This document shows positions 1-5,074 of a DNA stretch of 5,074 nt, piece after piece. Origin of the DNA: Cyanobacteria bacterium UBA5018 (GTDB lineage Bacteria > Cyanobacteriota > Cyanobacteriia > PCC-6307 > Cyanobiaceae); NCBI GenBank assembly GCA_002396505.1, contig DGYA01000094.1, positions 12,103 through 17,176 on the forward strand, written 5' to 3'. The notes beneath the pieces were generated by a model that was not told the DNA's origin, ran no database searches, and was given only the letters and a program-made list of their open reading frames with translations. Both the position numbers and the translations under genes were made by a program. Each line of letters opens with the position of its first letter. Within the stretch, counting starts at the first letter, position 1.

Positions 1-38
1 CGAGCCTAGGGACAGGCCGTGCCGCCAACTGCACCAGT

Positions 39-95
39 GAGCTGACGCCAATCCCGGGAGCTGACGCCGATCCCGGGAGCTGACGCCGATCCGGG
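39..95. repeat. 19-bp tandem repeat, three copies
   Basis: Three adjacent copies of a 19-bp unit lie at 39-57, 58-76 and 77-95. The consensus is GAGCTGACGCCGATCCCGG. Copy 1 has A for G at its twelfth base, and copy 3 ends CCGGG instead of CCCGG. The unit length is not a multiple of three, and stops follow in the plus frames (for example TGA at 38-40 and 81-83), so the array is probably intergenic. It sits just downstream of the minus-strand nifU-like gene. Both copy junctions create the palindrome TCCCGGGA (52-59 and 71-78). On the minus strand, bases 102-107 can pair with 83-88 to form a weak hairpin after the nifU stop, but no T-run follows. Confidence 0.85.
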
Positions 96-107
96 CAGCA
101 GCGGCGC

Positions 108-407
108 TCAGAGCACCTGCACCACTTCAGACACTTCGGGAATCGCTTCGCGCAACTTGCGCTCCAGGCCCATTTTGAGGGTCATGGTGCTGCTGGGGCA
201 GGAGCCGCAGGCCCCCTGGAGGCGCACCTTCACGATCGGGCCGTCGATCTCCACCACTTCGACGTTGCCGCCATCGGCCATCAAGTAGGGGCGCACCTCA
301 TCGAGGGCCCGTTCCACGTTGGCCAGGGTGAGTGCCCGCGGATCGTCCTGGGCAGCTGCTGGGTTGGCGGCGTCGCTGACGGTAAGCGGCGCGGTTTCGG
401 TAGTCAT
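108..407 (-). CDS. NifU-like (Nfu/CnfU-type) iron-sulfur cluster scaffold protein
   Basis: This 99-residue protein matches the NifU C-terminal domain family. These proteins assemble a labile Fe-S cluster, usually at a dimer interface, and pass it to apo-proteins; in cyanobacteria and plastids the clients include ferredoxin and photosystem I proteins. It is expected to be soluble and cytoplasmic. Residues 1-24 are a low-complexity Ala/Thr/Asp-rich extension. The conserved core runs from about 28 to 99. It contains LDEVRPYLMADGGNVEVVEI (35-54) and the cluster-binding motif GACGSCPSS, with Cys67 and Cys70 in the C-x2-C arrangement, followed by the usual STMTLKMGLE stretch. The IscU-like N-terminal and [2Fe-2S] middle domains of full-length nitrogenase NifU are absent, so this is a housekeeping Nfu and not evidence of nitrogen fixation. 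The ATG (complement of 405-407) was chosen because it is the only reasonable start; no clear Shine-Dalgarno is seen. The gene is divergent from lepA. Confidence 0.96.
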   Translation of the reverse strand: MTTETAPLTVSDAANPAAAQDDPRALTLANVERALDEVRPYLMADGGNVEVVEIDGPIVKVRLQGACGSCPSSTMTLKMGLERKLREAIPEVSEVVQVL

Positions 408-551
408 GGCTCAGGGGCGGGCGTGGACTGAGCTTAGGTAGGGCAGGTGCGCCCTGGCCCGATCTGCAGAGGCCTCGGGCCGACTGCCTAGGATCGATCA
501 ACCTCCCGAGCGCCCGCTTAGCACTGCGGAAGCCGGCCCTGTACCTGCGCA
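408..551. promoter_or_regulatory. Divergent nifU-like/lepA intergenic region
   Basis: This 144-bp GC-rich spacer must hold the promoters for both the nifU-like gene (leftward) and lepA (rightward), because the two start codons face away from each other. A possible -10 element for lepA is TAGGAT at 489-494, but no good -35 stands 16-18 bp upstream, so neither promoter can be placed with confidence. There is a perfect 6-bp inverted repeat, CTCGGG (474-479) and CCCGAG (505-510), with a 25-nt loop. The loop holds two further palindromes, CCTAGG (487-492) and GATCGATC (492-499). These could be an operator or a leader hairpin; nothing in the sequence decides this. Confidence 0.4.
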
Positions 552-2366
552 ATGACCGACGTTCCCGTCTCGCGGATCCGCAATTTCTGCATTATCGCCC
601 ACATCGACCATGGGAAGTCGACCCTGGCCGACCGTCTGCTGCAGGAGACGGGAACAGTGGCGGCACGCGATATGCAGGAACAGTTTCTAGACAATATGGA
701 ACTGGAGCGGGAGCGCGGCATCACGATTAAGCTCCAGGCCGCCCGGATGGAATATAAGGCTGCCGACGGGGAGATCTACATCCTGAATCTAATTGACACC
801 CCTGGGCATGTCGACTTTTCCTATGAGGTAAGCCGCTCGCTGCAGGCCTGTGAAGGAGCTCTGCTGGTGGTAGACGCCAGCCAAGGGGTGGAAGCTCAGA
901 CCCTGGCCAATGTCTACCTCGCCCTGGCCAGTGATCTGGAAATTATTCCCGTACTCAATAAAATAGATCTTCCCGGAGCGGATCCAGAACGCATAAAAGA
1001 GGAAATCGAGTCAATTATCGGCCTGGATTGCTCTCAATCGATCGCCTGCTCAGCCAAGACAGGCCTAGGCGTGTCCGCCATCCTGCAGGCGGTGGTGGAT
1101 CGGGTTCCAGCGCCAGCCGACCGGCTCAAAGAGCCGCTCAAGGCGTTGATTTTTGACTCCTATTACGACCCCTATCGCGGTGTAATTGTTTACTTCCGGT
1201 TGATGAGCGGCATGCTCAGTCGCAAGGACCGGGTGCTGCTGATGGCCAGTGGCAAAACCTACGAACTAGACGAGGTGGGCGTGATGGCCCCCGATCAGAG
1301 ACAGGTGGATTCTCTACATGCTGGTGAAGTGGGTTATCTCGCGGCTTCGATCAAGGCAGTTGCCGATGCCCGAGTCGGCGACACGATCACCCTGGCCAAC
1401 AATCCGGCCAGTGAGCCCCTGCCTGGCTACACCGAGGCGAAGCCGATGGTGTTTTGTGGCCTGTTCCCCACCGACGCCGACCAGTATCCCGATTTGCGGG
1501 AAGCCCTGGACAAATTGCAGCTATCTGATGCGGCCCTGAAGTATGAGCCAGAAACCAGCAGCGCCATGGGCTTTGGTTTCCGCTGTGGCTTCCTGGGCCT
1601 GCTGCACATGGAGATCGTGCAGGAGAGGCTAGAGCGCGAGTACGACCTAGACCTGATCGTTACGGCTCCCTCCGTTATCTATCAAGTGAATATGATGGAT
1701 GGCTGCACGATCATGGTGGACAATCCGGCTACTCTGCCAGATCCACAGAAAAGGGAATCAATAGAAGAGCCTTATGTAAAGCTGGAAATATATACGCCAA
1801 ATACTTACAACGGGGCCCTGATGGAGCTCTGCCAAGAGCGGCGAGGCGAGTTTATTGACATGAAATATATCACCACTGGTCGGGTAACCCTTCACTACGA
1901 AATGCCCCTAGCCGAAGTGGTGACCGACTTTTTTGACCAGATGAAAAGTCGCACCAAGGGATATGCTTCTATGGAATACCAGCTCATCGGCTACCGCAAA
2001 AACGAGCTAGTTAGGCTAGATGTACTAATAAATGGCGAGAAGGCGGATCCCCTTACCACAATCGTGCATCGGGACAAGGCTTACAATGTGGGCAAAGGCC
2101 TGGTGGAAAAATTAAAAGAGCTGATCCCTAGGCAGCAGTTCAAAATTCCAATCCAGGCATCTATCGGCAGTCGTATTATTGCCAGCGAGAGTATTAGCGC
2201 CATCCGCAAAGATGTGCTAGCAAAGTGCTACGGTGGCGATATATCGCGCAAGAAGAAACTGCTCCAGAAGCAGGCCAAGGGCAAAAAGCGCATGAAGGCG
2301 ATGGGAAAAGTGGAAGTTCCCCAGGAAGCATTTATGGCTGTGCTAAAGCTGAATCAACCCAGCTAG
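552..2366 (+). CDS. lepA: Elongation factor 4 (LepA), ribosome-associated GTPase
   Basis: This 604-residue protein is a full-length EF4/LepA, a translational GTPase that binds the ribosome. Its proposed roles are back-translocation or rescue of stalled ribosomes and help in 30S biogenesis. All GTPase motifs are visible: P-loop AHIDHGKS (16-23), the switch I RGITI (55-59), DTPGH (82-86) with the catalytic His, NKID (136-139) and SAK (167-169). Domain II and the EF-G-like domains III and V follow. EEPYVKLEIYTPNTYNGALM marks domain V. The LepA-specific C-terminal domain includes AKCYGGDISRKKKLLQKQ (from about 557) and a basic run before the end. EF-G domain IV is absent, as expected for the family. 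Length is close to the roughly 600 residues typical of bacterial LepA. ATG 552 is placed right for an N-terminus of normal length, although no Shine-Dalgarno is evident. The gene appears monocistronic; a hairpin begins at its stop codon. Confidence 0.99.
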   Translation: MTDVPVSRIRNFCIIAHIDHGKSTLADRLLQETGTVAARDMQEQFLDNMELERERGITIKLQAARMEYKAADGEIYILNLIDTPGHVDFSYEVSRSLQACEGALLVVDASQGVEAQTLANVYLALASDLEIIPVLNKIDLPGADPERIKEEIESIIGLDCSQSIACSAKTGLGVSAILQAVVDRVPAPADRLKEPLKALIFDSYYDPYRGVIVYFRLMSGMLSRKDRVLLMASGKTYELDEVGVMAPDQRQVDSLHAGEVGYLAASIKAVADARVGDTITLANNPASEPLPGYTEAKPMVFCGLFPTDADQYPDLREALDKLQLSDAALKYEPETSSAMGFGFRCGFLGLLHMEIVQERLEREYDLDLIVTAPSVIYQVNMMDGCTIMVDNPATLPDPQKRESIEEPYVKLEIYTPNTYNGALMELCQERRGEFIDMKYITTGRVTLHYEMPLAEVVTDFFDQMKSRTKGYASMEYQLIGYRKNELVRLDVLINGEKADPLTTIVHRDKAYNVGKGLVEKLKELIPRQQFKIPIQASIGSRIIASESISAIRKDVLAKCYGGDISRKKKLLQKQAKGKKRMKAMGKVEVPQEAFMAVLKLNQPS

Positions 2367-2397
2367 TTCGGCAGTGCCCCTCAGCCGAGCTAACTAG
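2363..2397 (+). terminator. Hairpin at the lepA stop codon, possible terminator or 3'-end stabiliser
   Basis: The left arm CTAGTT (2363-2368) plus CGGC (2369-2372) pairs with GCCG (2384-2387) and AACTAG (2392-2397). The loop is 11 nt and there is a 4-nt bulge (AGCT, 2388-2391) in the right arm. The left arm contains the lepA stop codon (TAG, 2364-2366). No T-run follows (ATTAACTG), so it does not fit a classical intrinsic terminator. It could instead be a 3'-end processing or stability element, which would suit the change from a housekeeping gene to the pilin genes. Confidence 0.35.
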
Positions 2398-2585
2398 ATT
2401 AACTGCCCAAGCTCCCTGCCCAGGCTCGCCATAACACTTTGCTACATTTTGATGCTAACTGGCGCAAATACGCGGCAACTTTGATGAAATAATTTAGCTC
2501 TGCTCGCCATTCTCACCCATATTTCTGGCATTGATCGCCTGCCCGCCAGTCTTTGATTTCTAAATTCTCGATAGCCCGTGGCTCC

Positions 2586-3134
2586 ATGGCGCGATCTCGC
2601 CGGCGCCTGATCGCCCAGTCTCATCTGGCAGAGCAGCCTACTGGTGTATTAGGACGAATGGGAGTAAGAGTTGATATCTCTGAGGAGGTTGGTTTCATTT
2701 TGCCTCTGGCCGTACTTATGAGCCTCGTCTTGCTGTTAGGCAGCTTATCTATGCAGGGGGTTGTGCTTCAACGGCAAATAAGTGACTCAATTTTACTAAA
2801 GAGCCGCGTTCGGGATGACGGACTAGCCTCCTCGGCGCAGATAGTAGCCGGAGCGCTACAGTTAAGTGGGAGCTGTCTGCTCAATAAAGATTACAGAAAA
2901 TGGAATGGTGAAAAATGCTATAATGCCTATTCGTCATACCTCACGGGCTCAATCGCCGACGGTAAATATCGAGTAACGAATTATCAATACAGTCAAAATG
3001 ATTCGGATGCTCAAGCTTCCAGCGGCGATCTCACGATCAGCTGGAACTCTGGCTCTAGGGCAACCGAAAAAACTTTTACTATATCCATCGATTCAAGCAT
3101 CGATCCGCCGAGGCTTCTGGGGGTGACACCATGA
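2586..3134 (+). CDS. Minor pilin-like protein, PilX/GspK-like, lacking Glu+5
   Basis: The protein has 182 residues from ATG 2586. A TTG at 2553 would add 11 residues, and an ATG at 2658 would leave a 12-residue leader; AGGA lies only 3 nt upstream of that ATG. The start is uncertain. The key feature is a class III signal-like N-terminus, EEVG|FILPLAVLMSLVLLLGS: Gly(-1), Phe(+1), then a hydrophobic helix of about 20 residues. Leu stands at +5 where most pilins have Glu. Absence of Glu+5 is typical of GspK, the pseudopilin at the tip. The length, under 200 residues, is closer to PilX than to GspK, which carries a large extra domain. The C-terminal part is polar, Ser/Tyr-rich, with two Cys 14 residues apart (in GSCLL and EKCYN) that could form a disulfide. 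Its stop overlaps the next start as ATGA, implying translational coupling. The general minor-pilin call is fairly safe; the PilX/GspK class is inferred from architecture and neighbours. Confidence 0.6.
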   Translation: MARSRRRLIAQSHLAEQPTGVLGRMGVRVDISEEVGFILPLAVLMSLVLLLGSLSMQGVVLQRQISDSILLKSRVRDDGLASSAQIVAGALQLSGSCLLNKDYRKWNGEKCYNAYSSYLTGSIADGKYRVTNYQYSQNDSDAQASSGDLTISWNSGSRATEKTFTISIDSSIDPPRLLGVTP

Positions 3135-3535
3135 ATTTGCTAGAGCCACTTACGGCTGGGGTAATTTTCTTTATTGCATTACTTGCTTCACTACAGATCG
3201 ATGCATACATCGCTCAATCCAGTAATGGCCAGGCAAGCCGCCAGGAGTTGGGCTCGGCGGCCGATGCCGCCATGCTGGCCAGCCAGGCGCTGGCCAGTAA
3301 TTTAAGTCAGCCACCTAACTCTCCTTTTCCTATTCCTGATTGTAGATCAGCAGCTAGCGCCCTGGCTAAAGAGATTAATGATGCTTCAGTAGCAACTATT
3401 GACGACATCACTGTGACTCGCTCGGCAACTGACCAGGGCATCTTGGTACTCGTCGAGGTTAAGGCTGACAAGCTGGCCACCCGCCAGCGCTGGCTCAGCC
3501 CGGCGGCCTATGGGCTCTGCAGCAGTAACAGCTAG
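3131..3535 (+). CDS. Minor pilin-like protein, PilV/GspI-like, apparently without a prepilin leader
   Basis: The protein has 134 residues. It begins MNLLEPLTAGVIFFIALLAS, followed by a polar, Ala/Ser-rich helix and a small C-terminal domain. The opening matches the mature start of GspI/PilV-type pilins (consensus M/F-T-L-L-E-V-L-V-A): Met at +1, Leu at +3 and +4, Glu at +5, then about 18 hydrophobic residues. The usual short basic leader ending in Gly(-1) is missing. The frame is open upstream to a TAG at 3056-3058 but has no ATG, GTG or TTG, and the residue before Met would be Thr. Prepilin peptidase would therefore have no normal site. Cys71 and Cys130 could form the C-terminal disulfide common in pilins. 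The start overlaps the previous stop (ATGA at 3131-3134), so the two proteins are probably made together. The membrane-anchored, single-helix topology is clear; the pilin class is an inference. Confidence 0.6.
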   Translation: MNLLEPLTAGVIFFIALLASLQIDAYIAQSSNGQASRQELGSAADAAMLASQALASNLSQPPNSPFPIPDCRSAASALAKEINDASVATIDDITVTRSATDQGILVLVEVKADKLATRQRWLSPAAYGLCSSNS

Positions 3536-3604
3536 GCAGCACTTTGGTGACAGTCTCTGGTGGGCTTGCTTTTTTGACTTACCAGCATCGGCCCATTTGT
3601 TTAG

Positions 3605-3703
3605 GGAAGCTCTGAAAAACCCGAGCCAAGGCCTATTGTGTCCTGATGCCGTAATGGCTCTCAGCTGGCTGGGGCGACGAAATGACAGTTGTTTAGAGCC
3701 TCC
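3605..3703. mobile_element. Possible 99-bp MITE-like element with IS5-like ends
   Basis: The left end GGAAGCTCTGAAAAA (3605-3619) and the reverse complement of the right end, GGAGGCTCTAAACAA (from 3703 back to 3689), match at 12 of 15 bases. A 16th base also matches (C at 3620 against 3688). The element is flanked directly on both sides by TTAG (3601-3604 and 3704-3707), which fits a 4-bp target duplication. IS5-group elements are known for 4-bp duplications of the form YTAR and for ends beginning GGAAG. The interior has no coding capacity; it holds a small inverted repeat, GAGCC (3623-3627) with GGCTC (3656-3660). This would be a non-autonomous, decayed element lying between the two pairs of pilin genes. 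Only one copy is visible, so chance similarity remains possible. An 8-bp direct repeat, TTGTTTAG (3597-3604 and 3689-3696), overlaps the same sites and gives an alternative reading. Confidence 0.4.
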
Positions 3704-3759
3704 TTAGGCTTGGCGACAACAATTCAATCCCTTTCAAAGATGTGTTTCGCATCCTGCCC

Positions 3760-4389
3760 ATGACTCGAAGCGTAATTGGCGCCATCAATGCCAATGACAA
3801 TTTAGGATCAGATGGTAATTGCTGGCTTAAGCCCCTTGGGCAGTCCCTGTTTTCCCCGTGCCAGGCGAGGGGATTTACCCTGCCTGAATTGCTGGTGGTC
3901 GTAATAATTCTGGCGATTTTAACGACCCTGGGAATGAACATCGGCAGCGGTTATCTGAAGAGGCAGCAGCTGGAAGGGGCGACGCGTCGTTTGATCCTAG
4001 GCCTAGAACAGGGGCGCGATGCGGCCCGCCGCCAGGGGGCAGCCTGTGCCCTGCAACTCACCGCCGCCGGCTCAGCCTCCGGCTGGGCTCAGCCAGCTAG
4101 TAGCAACCCCGACCCTTGCCCGGTGGCCAGCCTGCCGCTCATGGAGTCAACGGGTTGGCCTGGTCAAGCTGAGTTGCAATTTGCCCATAATTTTTCAGGG
4201 CCGGTGATCTTCACCGCCAATGGCCTTGTGAATAGCGGCGGCACTGCCGTGCTGGCCATCGCTGGTACAGATCTGGTGCGCTGTGTGGTGGTGTCAGCCG
4301 TGGTGGGGGTGATGCGTGCTGGCAGCTATGCCGGTGCCATTACCCAGTCTCCAAGTGCTTCCAGCTGCAAACCGGATTCAAGGCTTTGA
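3760..4389 (+). CDS. Minor pilin, GspH/FimT family
   Basis: This protein has 209 residues from ATG 3760; a GTG at 3742 would add six. It carries a textbook prepilin cleavage and methylation motif, ARG|FTLPELLVVVIILAILTTLG: Gly(-1), Phe(+1), Glu(+5), then a membrane helix. The mature part continues with a helix resembling GspH/FimT (RRLILGLEQGRDAARRQGA). Near the C-terminus, FTANGLVNSGGTAVLAIAG and the strand RCVVVSAVVGVMRAGSY match the family's closing 'rlvv..lGrvr' block. In type II secretion GspH, and in type IV pili FimT/FimU, joins the minor tip complex; some FimT proteins bind DNA during natural transformation. It would be processed by PilD and sit in the inner membrane or pilus tip. The leader is unusually long (about 37 residues, versus 6-10 for many type IVa pilins) and contains two Cys. 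Four Cys lie in the mature part. No Shine-Dalgarno stands out, so the exact start is uncertain. Confidence 0.85.
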   Translation: MTRSVIGAINANDNLGSDGNCWLKPLGQSLFSPCQARGFTLPELLVVVIILAILTTLGMNIGSGYLKRQQLEGATRRLILGLEQGRDAARRQGAACALQLTAAGSASGWAQPASSNPDPCPVASLPLMESTGWPGQAELQFAHNFSGPVIFTANGLVNSGGTAVLAIAGTDLVRCVVVSAVVGVMRAGSYAGAITQSPSASSCKPDSRL

Positions 4390-4394
4390 CCCCA

Positions 4395-5027
4395 ATGGCT
4401 GTAAGTTCATCGACCTCCTGCTATCGGCATCGACATCGGCACCGACTCCCCGACCGCTTTTTAACCAGGAGGGGCTTCACCCTGGTGGAGCTGCTAGCGG
4501 GCATCAGCCTGGGAGTGATGATCAGCATGGTGATCATCGACGCCTTAATGGCGGAAACGGGTAACAGCATTCGCTTGGCGCGGGTGTGGCGTGAGCGTGC
4601 CGCCACCCTGCGGGTGTTGGAGATGATGCGTGGCGAACTGGCCCAGGCCCAGCGGGCTAGCACTAGCGTGATTGGGAATGCTCCCCAGAGTTGCGGCTTG
4701 ACTAAAAGTACTCGCACACTGGTGCTATATATGCAGACTTCCCAGGGAGTAATTAGCTATTCGCTTGAGACAAGCCCGGATGAGATCTGGCGCAACACTG
4801 TATTGATGCGCTGTGGCCCCGAGTACGATCAGAATGGATCACTCAGCGCTTCTTCCCAGCCCAGAAGTTATGTGATCCTAGATGGTCTGTCGGCCAACGG
4901 GGTGGCGATCAAGCAACCGGCAACTGGAATATTGCGCGTTGAGATAAGCCAATCCTTCACAAACTCCAATTCCAGCTCTCAATCAATAGTTACCCGCGGC
5001 TATGCCGCAGTGAGATCATTCGAGTAG
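4395..5027 (+). CDS. Minor pilin, PilW/GspJ-like
   Basis: This protein has 210 residues from ATG 4395, five bases after the upstream stop. A TTG at 4386 would add three residues and overlap that stop as TTGA. Either way the gene is probably coupled to the GspH/FimT-like gene. The cleavage motif is RRG|FTLVELLAGISLGVMISMVI: Gly(-1), Phe(+1), Glu(+5). A long amphipathic helix follows, with VWRERAATLRVLEMMRGELA resembling the 'LQ..gR.ALe.LardLR' stretch of PilW/GspJ proteins. The C-terminal domain is rich in Ser and beta-prone segments and has two Cys (in QSCGL and LMRCGP), a likely disulfide pair. PilW/GspJ works in the minor pilin complex with the I- and K-type proteins, which matches the neighbours here. 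The 27-residue leader is strongly basic and contains an Arg-His alternation. Membership in the minor pilin group is secure; assignment to PilW rather than another J-type class is less so. Confidence 0.8.
   Translation: MAVSSSTSCYRHRHRHRLPDRFLTRRGFTLVELLAGISLGVMISMVIIDALMAETGNSIRLARVWRERAATLRVLEMMRGELAQAQRASTSVIGNAPQSCGLTKSTRTLVLYMQTSQGVISYSLETSPDEIWRNTVLMRCGPEYDQNGSLSASSQPRSYVILDGLSANGVAIKQPATGILRVEISQSFTNSNSSSQSIVTRGYAAVRSFE
4425..4442 (+). repeat. Imperfect hexamer repeat encoding Arg-His pairs in the PilW-like leader
   Basis: CGGCAT, CGACAT and CGGCAC stand in tandem, in frame, and encode (Arg-His)x3; CGACTC follows as a degenerate fourth unit. The repeat lies in the part of the leader that prepilin peptidase would remove, so copy-number change would alter only the basic leader and not the mature pilin. 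Confidence 0.6.
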
Positions 5028-5031
5028 ATCT

Positions 5032-5074
5032 CTTGCCCTTGCTCTTGCTCTGCTGGTCTGGTCTGGTCTGGTCT
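5032..5074. repeat. Short tandem repeats at the window edge: CTTGCY hexamers then GGTCT pentamers
   Basis: Three hexamers (CTTGCC 5032-5037, CTTGCT 5038-5043, CTTGCT 5044-5049) are followed by four perfect GGTCT pentamers at 5055-5059, 5060-5064, 5065-5069 and 5070-5074. The array is cut by the end of the window, so the true copy number is unknown. The repeats start 5 bp after the stop of the PilW-like gene. None of the three plus frames has a stop within the pentamers; each reads a rotation of Trp-Ser-Gly-Leu-Val. One frame of the whole tract is strongly hydrophobic (LALALALLVWSGLV) but has no start codon before it. Another could begin at TTG 5033 (MPLLLLCWSGLVWS). This may be spacer or the signal sequence of a next gene. 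Confidence 0.8.

Noticed and set aside
2..40. Possible C-terminal tail of an upstream plus-strand gene ending at TGA 38-40
   Set aside because: Only 12 codons are visible with no recognisable motif; any short stretch would give such a frame by chance.
108..407. Evidence for a nitrogen fixation cluster from the NifU-like gene
   Set aside because: Only the C-terminal Nfu domain is present, and no nif genes are nearby; this form is a general Fe-S scaffold found in non-fixing cyanobacteria.
1030..1045. HIP1-like octamer (TCGATCGC)
   Set aside because: It is one base off GCGATCGC, and no exact HIP1 site was noticed in the window, so HIP1 gives no support for the host assignment.
2439..2500. Promoter-like elements upstream of the first pilin gene (TTGCTA at 2439-2444, AATAAT at 2488-2493, and a TTTGATG direct repeat at 2448-2454 and 2480-2486)
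   Set aside because: The boxes are not spaced 16-18 bp apart in any combination I tried, so I do not call a promoter, though one is expected in this AT-richer stretch.
3536..3576. T-run at about 3570-3575 after the PilV/GspI-like gene as an intrinsic terminator
   Set aside because: I could not find a stable GC-rich stem immediately upstream of the T-run.
3510..3707. Open frame of 65 codons overlapping the end of the PilV/GspI-like gene
   Set aside because: It starts inside the preceding gene, has no family resemblance or prepilin motif, and ends within the possible mobile element.
3688..3720. Nested hairpin GTTGT/ACAAC around AGCCT/AGGCT upstream of the FimT-like gene
   Set aside because: The stems are only 5 bp each and are separated by an unpaired internal loop, there is no T-run, and the left arm is better explained as the right end of the possible mobile element.
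4421..4717. Long open frame on the minus strand opposite the PilW-like gene, rich in Arg and Ser
   Set aside because: It lies antisense to a well-supported prepilin gene, shows no recognisable domain, and its Arg-rich composition is what the complement of a GC-rich gene gives.

Overview
The window most likely comes from an alpha-cyanobacterium (Synechococcus/Cyanobium type). This rests on a short stand-alone Nfu scaffold (CnfU type) next to a divergently transcribed lepA, on the look of the LepA protein, and on moderately high GC with weak Shine-Dalgarno signals. The assignment was made by recognition, without a database search.

Layout. Positions 1-107 are a short non-coding flank with a 19-bp unit repeated three times. 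A NifU-C-type iron-sulfur scaffold gene lies on the minus strand (108-407). A 144-bp divergent intergenic region separates it from lepA (elongation factor 4) on the plus strand (552-2366). A hairpin starts at the lepA stop codon. From about 2586 to 5027 there are four plus-strand genes for pilin-like or pseudopilin-like proteins. Each has one N-terminal hydrophobic helix and a variable, Cys-containing C-terminal domain. The first two overlap by ATGA. The last two are 5 bp apart, or overlap by TTGA if the alternative start is used. A 224-bp gap (3536-3759) splits the two pairs and holds a possible 99-bp IS5-like miniature element (3605-3703) with imperfect terminal inverted repeats and a TTAG duplication. 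The window ends in short tandem repeats (CTTGCY, then four GGTCT copies) that run into its edge.

Interpretation. The four pilin-like genes look like one each of the K/PilX, I/PilV, H/FimT and J/PilW minor pilin classes. In type II secretion and type IV pili these proteins form the tip complex that primes pilus or pseudopilus assembly. The set therefore plausibly serves a type IV pilus for motility, adhesion or DNA uptake. Two members deviate from the rules: the K/PilX-like protein lacks Glu+5, and the I/PilV-like protein starts exactly at the mature +1 position and so has no prepilin leader. nifU and lepA are housekeeping genes with no evident functional link to the pilin cluster.
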